Origin: Nitzschia sp. pyKryTriq1
Taxonomy: Eukaryota; Bacillariophyta; Bacillariophyceae; Bacillariales; Bacillariaceae
Length of the DNA stretch: 40,000 bases
Assembly: GCA_956465555.1 (NCBI GenBank)
Contig: OY101126.1
Span: 1-40,000, forward strand
Reading direction: 5' to 3'
The position numbers were made by a program, and so were the translations under genes. The notes beneath the pieces were generated by a model. The model was not told the DNA's origin, ran no database searches, and worked only from the letters and a program-made list of their open reading frames with translations. Positions within the stretch are counted from its first letter, which is position 1. Every line of letters begins with the position of its first letter. Positions 17,112 to 24,462 of this stretch are shown here, piece after piece.

Positions 17112-18902
17112 TCAAGTAGGACAACCCGAGCTGCTCCCAGCCACTACGTTGCCAGCGGCCAAGCTCCAAGGATTCCAGCCAATAACGTTGCCATGGGTGG
17201 TGCCGTCGCTGGCTCGATAAATCGAAGAGATGTTGCCATTCTTATGACCTACCGAAAGATGATGGATAGTTCCACCACCACGCAACTGACCAATCCTCCA
17301 GTTGCCGATTTGAAGAAAGCCGCTGTCGCTCATAAAGGCGCACGTCGGGACACCGATATCAGGAAAGTTGATCCAGTCATTCCATGACGGAACATTTCCG
17401 TGGATCGATCCATCCGATCGGTAGATCCTCGCAACGTTCCCATCCTTGTGGCCGACCGACAAGTGGCCCTGGTCCAAGCGGGCAGAAATCCTCCAGTTTC
17501 CAATCTGGACCGCAAGATTACCGAAGATTGCGCCTTGTTTGGGTGTGTTGGCTGGGAGAGATCGCTCCCAAGCATTGTAACTATCCAGGTTCGAACCGGC
17601 AATACCGTTTGTTTGAAAGATAATCGGCTCGAAACTTCCGTTACCAGCATCGTCTGCCTTGGAGCTGATGGACAAGTGATCCCTGTACATGTCGGCAAGT
17701 TTCCATGGACCGATGGTAAGCTCGAATGAGGCAGGACAACCCGAGCTGCTACCAGCCACTACGTTGCCAGTGGCCAAGCTCCAAGGATTCCAGCCAATAA
17801 CGTTGCCATGGGTGGTGCCGTCACTGGCTCGATAAATCGAAGCGATATTGCCATTCATGTGACCTACCGAAAGATGATCGATGGTTCCACCACCACGCAA
17901 CTGGCCAATCCTCCAGTTGCCGATTTGAAGAAAGCCGCTGTCGCTCAAAAAGGCGCACGTCGGGACACCGATATCAGGAAAGTTGATCCAGTCATTCCAT
18001 GCCGGAACATTTCCGTGGATCGATCCATCCGATCGGTAGATCCTCGCAACGTTCCCATCCTTGTGGCCGACCGACAAGTGGCCCAGGTCCAAGCGGGTGG
18101 AAATCCTCCAGCTTCCAATCTGGACCGCAAGGTTGCCGAAGACAGGGCCTTCGCTCGATTTGGTGGGAGCGTTGGTCCAAGCATTGTACTTGTGGTTCTC
18201 TGCGTTCGCAGTGGTAGTGCCGTTCGAAACAAAGGTGATCGGCTCGGTAAAACGGTTACTTCCATTGTCTTCCTTGGAACCAATCGCCAAATAATTGTAT
18301 CCACCAACCACGAATTCGGCCAGTTTCCATGATGGACCAATCGTCAGTTCGTTTGCATAGCTGGGGTTTGGGGTTGGGTTTGGGGTTGGGTTTCGGGTTG
18401 GGGTTGGGTTTGGACGCGTGTATGACCAACAGGGAAACGTGTCATCATCGCGATAACTGTAGTAACATGGGTTCTGTAGGTTTCTAGATGTATCACTGTC
18501 GGCTCCATCTTCTTTTTCATTCTCCATGATGAGTCCTTCGACCGCGTCGGTATCGGTGTTCTCCTTGTCTCGAAGGCGCAACAGCACAAGTTCTTGTTCT
18601 CGTAGTCCCCTCCAGTTCTTCTGCTGCTTGTTCTTCTTCTGCTTGGTCATTCCTTCTTCGTCCTCGTCTCCTTGTTCCACAAACAGGACGAGTGGTACAG
18701 GTTCTTGGAGAGCGGTAGGCGCCTCCTCATCAAGAGCAAAGGAAGAAGAAGCAGAAGCAGAAGTTCCACGCAGAAGATTCGGCTGATCAACAACGACAGC
18801 AGCAGACTGCTCATCCTGCTTGGGGGTGACAGATTCGGTGTCTCCGAGGAGGACCGCGGCCAAAGCGAAGAACGGCAACTTGAATCGCAATGCTACTTTC
18901 AT
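17112..18902 (-). CDS. Secreted protein with two tandem 205-residue WRI / HLSVGHK repeats
   Basis: A single-exon frame of 596 residues with an ATG at 18902. Residues 1-24 are a signal peptide (KLPFFALAAVLLG). Residues 25-160 are a charged Gln/Glu/Lys-rich propeptide-like region ending in a RNLQ site followed by a Cys-containing stretch, similar to processed wall proteins of diatoms (inference). Residues about 164-180 are a Pro-Thr-Asn linker encoded by telomere-like DNA. The rest is two nearly identical units (about 185-390 and 391-595). Within each unit a shorter motif recurs three times: IG.W[RK][IL]A/G..[..]HLS[VI]G/SHK..GN...IYR..DG..HGNV..WN.W. Trp, Gly and His are strongly conserved, so the fold is probably all-beta, perhaps carbohydrate-binding or structural. 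I know no named family for it. The DNA of the units is almost identical, so the duplication is recent. Confidence 0.85.
   Translation of the reverse strand: MKVALRFKLPFFALAAVLLGDTESVTPKQDEQSAAVVVDQPNLLRGTSASASSSFALDEEAPTALQEPVPLVLFVEQGDEDEEGMTKQKKNKQQKNWRGLREQELVLLRLRDKENTDTDAVEGLIMENEKEDGADSDTSRNLQNPCYYSYRDDDTFPCWSYTRPNPTPTRNPTPNPTPNPSYANELTIGPSWKLAEFVVGGYNYLAIGSKEDNGSNRFTEPITFVSNGTTTANAENHKYNAWTNAPTKSSEGPVFGNLAVQIGSWRISTRLDLGHLSVGHKDGNVARIYRSDGSIHGNVPAWNDWINFPDIGVPTCAFLSDSGFLQIGNWRIGQLRGGGTIDHLSVGHMNGNIASIYRASDGTTHGNVIGWNPWSLATGNVVAGSSSGCPASFELTIGPWKLADMYRDHLSISSKADDAGNGSFEPIIFQTNGIAGSNLDSYNAWERSLPANTPKQGAIFGNLAVQIGNWRISARLDQGHLSVGHKDGNVARIYRSDGSIHGNVPSWNDWINFPDIGVPTCAFMSDSGFLQIGNWRIGQLRGGGTIHHLSVGHKNGNISSIYRASDGTTHGNVIGWNPWSLAAGNVVAGSSSGCPT
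17118..18347. repeat. 615-bp tandem duplication inside the secreted repeat-protein gene
   Basis: Two units, about 17118-17732 and 17733-18347, align at a constant offset of 615 bp (205 codons). Long stretches match exactly, for example CCAAGCTCCAAGGATTCC and GATCGGTAGATCCTCGC. Differences are mostly single bases. The far end of the second unit has drifted more and carries one extra codon. Confidence 0.9.
18363..18413. repeat. Telomere-like GGGGTTT/GGGTTT tract inside coding sequence
   Basis: A 51-bp run of GGGGTT and GGGTTT units on the plus strand, that is AACCCC/AAACCC on the coding strand. It is read as alternating Asn-Pro and Thr-Pro, forming the linker between propeptide and repeats of the secreted protein. 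Only one unit (TTTCGGGTT) departs from the pattern. Confidence 0.9.
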
Positions 18903-20179
18903 GATGTTATGATGATGTTGACGATGATGTTATGATGATGATGATCCTGGCGAGTAGTAGTCACGATATCGAAAATCATCAGCAGCAGTTATTTTTGTTC
19001 TTACTTCATCATAGAGTCAACAATCTACAAAGATAAACAACAAGAACAAAACCAAATAGTGGTACTCTACCTTCTCGTTGATTCTTCCCGTTGGTTTTGT
19101 TCGACGAAAATCAATAATTATGATGATGATGATGATGATGATGATCGGAAAATAAGCAATGCGATTTCTCGTTTTGTGTGCTTTGATGTTGAGCACGCAC
19201 TTTTAGTTTCTTGTGGTTGTTGCTTTTCTATCCTCGCAGCCAGCAAAGCGAAGCGTGAAGGTGGTGGAAGCAGCATGCATGCTGCATGCAGCTTCATGTA
19301 CTCGAACAGTACAGTAGTTCACGTACTACTAAGAAGATGCAGAAGCAGGTCTCCTCCTTCCTCCTTCTTGATGATTGGATGCCATGCCAGCAGATGGCCC
19401 CGCCGACGAGCCGCCCGCCGAAAACATATCTTTCCGACTTTTGTTGGATTTGGCAACTCCAAATGTCGAAAGTCACAGATAGACAGACAGTAGCGTCAGC
19501 TGTGTCAGTGTCAGCTTGGTTCTGTGTTCCTCCTCTGCTGTACTGTTGGTGTGTTTGTCTGGTGGTGGTTTTGGCGGCCGTCCTCGTGTGGCTGTGTGAG
19601 TGCTTTTTGTTGTTGTCACCCGCTACTACATCTGCTCATGATTCTTTCCACGAAGAATGCTTTTGTTTGTGTTAGCATGGATCGCAAACAAGAAGAACAG
19701 CATCATATAATATCATCTCGCTTCGTCCTTCCTCGCCGGCCGTGTGCTCCTTTTGTGGATATTGTAGTAGACTATTACAATAGATCGCGGCAGGATAAGA
19801 GGAGCGAGGATGAGAAGAATCGTCGTCACCAGAAGGCGAACACGAATAGTTTAGGTGCTTCGAACAATAATTATAGGCGAATGTCGCCAGCTCGATTCTA
19901 CTTCGACGTCATCCGTGGTGCTTCCTTCGCTCCGTGCGACCTCCTCCAAACAGGGTCCGTCCGTCCGCCTCTACCAATAATCATCATCCCCGTATCTTCG
20001 TCGCTCCGTGGATGAACGCACATGCCCCCCACGTACCGATATCCTCCCCCATCGATCTTGTCCATTCTATCGGTGTACTGTTTCATCAATATCATCATCA
20101 TCATCATCATCGTCAACAACATCGACCACAATCCTTTCACACCCGTACTATACATCTTTCCCATCGTATAAGAATAACG
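18903..20179. other. Divergent intergenic region upstream of two genes
   Basis: 1.28 kb between the secreted repeat-protein gene and the DUF3054-like gene, which are divergent. It contains ATGATG triplet runs (18901-18945, 19119-19146, 20091-20112) and a palindromic CATGCATGCTGCATGCAG cluster at 19275-19292. Frames open between 19059 and 20015 have low-complexity or frameshift-like composition and are not called. It should contain both promoters. Confidence 0.45.
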
Positions 20180-21229
20180 ATGATGATGATGATGATGATG
20201 ATGGTATTGATGATGATTCGACGACGACTAATGTTATCTTCAAAGCCAGCATCGCTCCAGGCCTGCAAGATGTGGATTGTGATGCTGCTGCTGGTCTTGC
20301 TGTTATTCTTGGCGCCGACGGAACACAATCGTCATCGGGATGATCATACTGAATTCGGATCCTGCTCGACTACTACTACTGCTAGTAGTAGTACTACTAC
20401 CACTTGTAGTGTTAGCGTCGGCGTCGCGTCTTTCCTTGGTGTTTCTGCCCTCGGCACTCAAAAGATAGGTCGTTATTATTCTTACTCCACAAGAAGAAGT
20501 GCCTCTTCATTCAGTGGCAATCGCAACCGCGACCGCAACCGCAAGAACCCACTCTTGTCATCATCCACAGCATCATTAGCACTTACCACGCCTCTGCTCA
20601 CAGAAAACTCGATCAACAACAGGCAGCAGCAGAATATGGCAATACAACAACAACAACAACAACAACGCCAAGGACAAGCTGGACGAGGACAGGCTAGTAG
20701 TACCTCCACCATTCTATTTGCCACCAACAAGGCGAACAACAACTACAATGAAGATGACGGGGATGAAGATGGTGATGACGATTATGAGCAGTCGTCCTCC
20801 TCCTCTAGTATTCCTTCCTCACCATTGGATCGACCCGTCTTGGCAATCCTTGATACCATTATGCTCCTTGTCTTTGCGGCTGTCGGCAAGGCGTCGCATA
20901 GCTCGGTCGATGGATATGGATTGCTCGATGTACTACTGGCCGTTGCCCAAACGGCAGCACCATTTCTCTTGAGTTGGTTCTTGGTAGCACCACTCTTGGG
21001 TGGTTATACGCCCATGGCAACGAGTGCGGATTGGAAACAATCGACGATTGCAACTACCAAAGCATGGATCGTCGCAGTACCACTGGGATGTCTCTTGAGA
21101 GGAATTGTCAAGGGATACATGCCTCCTCTACCCTTTGTCATTGTCACTTTGATTGCCACGTTCGTCCTCTTGGTCGGTGGAAGACTGTTGTATACTACGG
21201 CGGCTGAATTATATGTCGAGCTATTTTGA
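20180..21229 (+). CDS. DUF3054-like integral membrane protein with N-terminal targeting extension
   Basis: 349 residues if started at the ATG run at 20180 (eight Met codons followed by VLMMIRRRL). The frame is open to 19934, and an ATG at 20012 is also possible, so the start is uncertain. The hydrophobic segment MWIVMLLLVLLLFLA (about residues 30-44) looks like a signal anchor or signal peptide. Residues 45-215 are Thr/Ser, Asn/Arg and Gln tracts plus an acidic NEDDGDEDGDDDYE stretch. From about 218 to 345 lies a four-helix membrane domain (VLAILDTIMLLVFAAVGKASH, FLLSWFLVAPLLGGY, WIVAVPLGCLLRGIVKG, PFVIVTLIATFVLLVGGRLLY) whose order and motifs match the DUF3054 family of bacteria and cyanobacteria. 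Function of that family is unknown. A presequence on a cyanobacterial-type domain suggests a plastid membrane, which is inferred. Convergent with the gene ending at 21896. Confidence 0.75.
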   Translation: MMMMMMMMVLMMIRRRLMLSSKPASLQACKMWIVMLLLVLLLFLAPTEHNRHRDDHTEFGSCSTTTTASSSTTTTCSVSVGVASFLGVSALGTQKIGRYYSYSTRRSASSFSGNRNRDRNRKNPLLSSSTASLALTTPLLTENSINNRQQQNMAIQQQQQQQRQGQAGRGQASSTSTILFATNKANNNYNEDDGDEDGDDDYEQSSSSSSIPSSPLDRPVLAILDTIMLLVFAAVGKASHSSVDGYGLLDVLLAVAQTAAPFLLSWFLVAPLLGGYTPMATSADWKQSTIATTKAWIVAVPLGCLLRGIVKGYMPPLPFVIVTLIATFVLLVGGRLLYTTAAELYVELF

Positions 21230-21895
21230 GAGAAGCCAAGTAGTACTAGAGCAGAGCACTTCGTCGCCTTCAGGCCGAGCTAGTTAGTAGAATTCCAACC
21301 GAAAGCGTCAATCTACAGTAGTAATGTACTGTAATAAGCAGCCCACGTTACTATATGGAAAATGTCCGTACAGCAACAACAAGTTGTGTGCTCTGCTACT
21401 CTAGCAGAGAAGAGAAGAGCAGGAGGACATGCAACAACAACAAGCAACATGACATCATGGCGTCGCTCTTGCTGTTTTGATTCGGAATCATCAAGGATGG
21501 CTTGTTCTTCCCGCATAAATTACCAATCCATCCCAACGCAACGAATCATCTTAAACAACAACGACACGATGTTGGACGGGAGAAGAAGAATCAATCAATC
21601 AATCATATTACATATTACATCTCGATTCAATCGATCGGGCGGAAGTAGTAGGACTGCTGCATCGAAAGAAACTGGGCAGGCGCGGCTTCACGTCAAGTTC
21701 ATCTACTATCTACTTCTTCTTTATGATGGAATGAAGAATCCACAGTACGTATGATGCTCATCTTGTCTTGTTATTATGACTGAAATGATATTATTTATTG
21801 TTACACTAGTTTTATAACGACAAACGACGGCAATGTCGGCGCGTTTCTTCCAGGTACGATGCACTGAAATGATATTATTTATTGTTACACTAGTT
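21230..21895. other. Convergent intergenic region with duplicated gene end
   Basis: 666 bp between two convergent stops. CTAG-type sequence (GTAGTACTAGAGC, CTAGTTAGTAG) follows the plus-strand stop at once. The right part is one copy of an 84-bp tandem duplication of the neighbouring gene's 3' end. No independent gene is seen. Confidence 0.5.
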
Positions 21896-21946
21896 TTATA
21901 ACGACAAACGACGGCAATGTCGGCGCGTTTCTTCCAGGTACGATGC
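21779..21946. repeat. 84-bp tandem duplication covering the 3' end of a gene
   Basis: Units 21779-21862 and 21863-21946 are identical. On the minus strand the right unit holds the last codons of the gene (ETRRHCRRLSL), its TAA stop at 21896-21898 and the first 3' untranslated bases. The left unit repeats all of that downstream of the stop, where it is not translated. Confidence 0.93.
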
Positions 21947-23020
21947 AATTTCTTTGTAATCCTCTTCCCCCCTTCTTTCGGCCTCACGTCTCGGGTGCAT
22001 GGTTTGGATTTGAGACTGGAAGCAAAGACCTTCATCATCATAGTGTCCCAACCTACGCTGCACTTCCTGTTCTGCCAAGACAGCGTCCCAATTATCAAGA
22101 CGAGAGTACGAAACATTGCAATCCTTTGAAAAATGTTCCAAGCCTCGTAAGCAATCTTCCTGCTCGTCCCCAGCCGCATGATTCTCCTTCTTTCTCTTAT
22201 CGGAGACCATATTCCGGAGGGACTTTTTCTTCATCTTCTTGGTACTATTACTATGGTGCGTGTTGTTGCTGGTGGTGGTGTCGTCGGTACAAAAAGTCAG
22301 TCCTCGCTCCTTTTCTTCCTCGGCTCGCCGTACTAGTTCCAAAGACCGTCGACGGATCGCTTTGTATTCTGGTTCTTGAAACCAGAGTCGCTCGGGCTTG
22401 TGCGCAAGTGATCTCACTGGCGGTACAGGCTTGACACGAACTTTTTCGTCAAAGGTGATGGAAGCTCGTCGGACCACCGGCTCATCGCGACCCGGTAACT
22501 TGACTAAAATCTCGCGGCCACTGAGTGACGATCTTCGTGATGTGGTGCTGTTGCAGCCTTCCCCATACGATGACGTTGTTTTCAACGAGCTTCGTCTACA
22601 TGATTTGACCTCTCGAAGTGACGTAGAGGCAATCAAACGAGGCCGCTCTGACGACTTGACACAGCTTCCAGCATGGTTTGAAACGTCGAGATCGTCCTCC
22701 GACGATGAATCTTCGGCCGGCGCATCGGGAAAGAAATTGAGATCCGAATCGGAGCATGTGAATTCTGGTGGTCGGGACGAACGGTAGCGTCTTCTCTCGC
22801 CACGTTGGAACTTGCTCTTGTATTTCTTCTTTGTAGCAATATCGGGATATGCATCTCCATACCCATACTCTGGTTCTGCTGCAGGCGTGTTTATCTTCTT
22901 GTTTTCTTCATCAACCTCTGTACTACTGAGATTGTTCATTACCGAAATGGGGACGAGGTCGTCTTCGTTTTCAAAAGAGAACGATGATTCATCAACTGTA
23001 TTGTCTCGATTAGGAATCAT
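21896..23020 (-). CDS. YGYGD / RGLE / EQ family protein, member 1
   Basis: 374 residues from the ATG at 23020, single exon. Motifs in order: YGYGDAYPD (52-60); RRSS sites (142-145, 162-165); LPGRDEPVVRRASITFDE (175-192) followed by a VRVKPVPPV strand; LWFQEPEYKAIRRRS (212-226) leading into a charged helix; CLRGLE (290-295); WDAVLAEQEVQ (311-321); a helix rich in Arg/Glu (344-367); and a C-terminal RRLSL (370-374). The same order occurs in the genes at 30681-32150 and, as two modules, at 33909-36758. No enzyme motif, membrane segment or signal peptide is present, so it is probably cytosolic or nuclear. Five RRxS motifs suggest basophilic-kinase (PKA- or CaMK-like) phosphorylation. The function is unknown to me. 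Its 3' end is tandemly duplicated. Confidence 0.82.
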   Translation of the reverse strand: MIPNRDNTVDESSFSFENEDDLVPISVMNNLSSTEVDEENKKINTPAAEPEYGYGDAYPDIATKKKYKSKFQRGERRRYRSSRPPEFTCSDSDLNFFPDAPAEDSSSEDDLDVSNHAGSCVKSSERPRLIASTSLREVKSCRRSSLKTTSSYGEGCNSTTSRRSSLSGREILVKLPGRDEPVVRRASITFDEKVRVKPVPPVRSLAHKPERLWFQEPEYKAIRRRSLELVRRAEEEKERGLTFCTDDTTTSNNTHHSNSTKKMKKKSLRNMVSDKRKKENHAAGDEQEDCLRGLEHFSKDCNVSYSRLDNWDAVLAEQEVQRRLGHYDDEGLCFQSQIQTMHPRREAERRGEEDYKEIASYLEETRRHCRRLSL

Positions 23021-23229
23021 GTTTGCCTACTCGGTTTGGACTTTAAAGGAATCAATATTGTGAGGAGAGAGAAAGAGAGCCAACGAGAACATTCGATGAA
23101 GCGATGATGATAGATGAATTATTGCAGAAATCGGGGTCGACGATCCCTGGATCGCCTTGCGAACGCGAACCGAATTTCGAAAGGCACATATCTAATCGAC
23201 GACCAATGCAAAATCACACATTATTATAT

Positions 23230-23265
23230 AGAGGTTGTGCCAGTTCTAGAGGTTGTGCCAGTTCT
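23230..23265. repeat. 18-bp exact tandem repeat
   Basis: Two adjacent identical copies of AGAGGTTGTGCCAGTTCT. Confidence 0.95.
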
Positions 23266-23994
23266 CCAGAAGCCTCGGAACACCATCTGTTCTTTTTTTT
23301 ACTAGCGAACCTGACAAAGAAGTGAGTTTACGACTATTAGTAGTACTACTGGAGCGCATAAGCCTTTTTATGAGACTTCTACTACGTTAGATTTAGGAGG
23401 GGAGACGACGACCGAATAAGGCTTATTTCTTGAATCGAAGTGCTATCATGAGAACGCTGTTTGGGACGATAATAATATGGATTGTTGTTGCAAAAATATA
23501 AAACCATACTACTACGAAGTAAAAGCTCATTGGGACTACTGGAATGACGGAGAGCATAGTACCGGTATATGATGATTCGACGAGTCTACTACTACTAGTA
23601 GCTCTACTAAGCTAAAGCAGCGAAAAAGTGCACTCTTTTCACCCGTCAGCCGGGATCATCCTCAGCGCTATCTGCACTTCTACGGAGACGATGGAACCTA
23701 GTCCTGTGCGTGCAGCCTTCGTCTAGTTCGCTTGCCTATGCATTAGTAGTAGTAGTGCTACTAGAGAGTGCTGAATCATGTCCTTCGATCTACTACTAGC
23801 AATAGCTACTACTACAATGTAGTAGTACTAGAGCTGCGACCAGTCGAAGAGAGAAACAAGAAGACCATCGAACTAATATCAACGGTGGCTTGTTGTTCTG
23901 TTGATTTCTTAGTAGAAGTATCATCATGCATGACGATGATGCTCAATAACTATTACGCGCATCACCCTGCATGCTACTACTACTAGTAGTAGCG

Positions 23995-24040
23995 AGAATG
24001 TCTATTTCTCTACTAGATAGAGTAGAGATATAGACATTCT
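23995..24040. other. Near-perfect hairpin, 20-bp arms, 6-nt loop
   Basis: Left arm 23995-24014 (AGAATGTCTATTTCTCTACT) and right arm 24021-24040 (AGTAGAGATATAGACATTCT) are inverted repeats with one mismatch in 20, separated by AGATAG. It lies in intergenic DNA about 970 bp upstream of the family-member-1 start and 400 bp past the RING stop. It could be a stem-loop in an untranslated region, a small-RNA precursor or a MITE remnant; the sequence alone does not decide. Confidence 0.85.
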
Positions 24041-24335
24041 GGAAAGATACCGAAAATTTAGGGGTACTACTAGCTTCTAGCTAGACGTTACTTCCCAAAC
24101 TCCCGGTACCATGGAGAGGGAGAGTTCAGATCGGTCGATTTACGATGTTGCTTTAGTAGAATCGCACAGTTGTGGAAAGTATGTCTATACTACTAGCTGG
24201 TAGTTGTTTTTGGAGTGTGTGTTTCGTTTCATTTCATTTCGTTTCGTTTCTTTGTTATAAGTAATACAAGGAAGCGGATTGCTGTTCCATGGCCAAAATG
24301 GCTGACAGTTCAGCCACAAGCTCTTCTGCTGTCAC

Positions 24336-24337
24336 GG

Positions 24338-24373
<36 letters not shown>

Positions 24374-24411
24374 CGGTGGCGGCGGTGGCGGTGGCGGTGG
24401 CGGTGGCGGAA
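24336..24411. repeat. CGG/GGTGGC triplet repeat
   Basis: About 25 triplets of GGC and GGT. On the minus strand they read GCC/ACC, giving poly-Ala and Ala-Thr in the frame that would extend the RING protein. It begins immediately beside the 25-bp duplication at the RING stop. Confidence 0.9.
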
Positions 24412-24412
24412 G

Positions 24413-24462
24413 AAGGATTTGACGAATGATAATGATCAAGGATTTGACGAATGATAATGATC
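24413..24462. repeat. 25-bp tandem duplication at the RING gene stop codon
   Basis: Exact units 24413-24437 and 24438-24462. The right unit is inside the coding sequence and the junction between units creates the TGA stop at 24436-24438. Since 25 is not a multiple of 3, the duplication shifts the frame. Confidence 0.95.

Larger units (their letters stand above)
23021..24412. other. 1.4-kb intergenic region rich in CTAG palindromes
   Basis: Lies between the start of family member 1 and the RING gene's 3' end. It holds a tandem 18-bp repeat, several TACTACTAGTAG palindromes (23340, 23585, 23750, 23800, 23975, 24065), a near-perfect 46-nt hairpin, TTTCATTTCGTTTC pentamer repeats (24226-24250), and a CGG/GGT run. 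The segment 24255-24412 is open on the minus strand in the frame that would continue the RING protein (see findings). No separate gene is supported. Confidence 0.5.

Noticed and set aside
19059-20015. Frames of 129-163 codons upstream of the DUF3054-like gene
   Set aside because: They overlap in different frames with Cys/Ser/Arg-rich random composition and no conserved segment.
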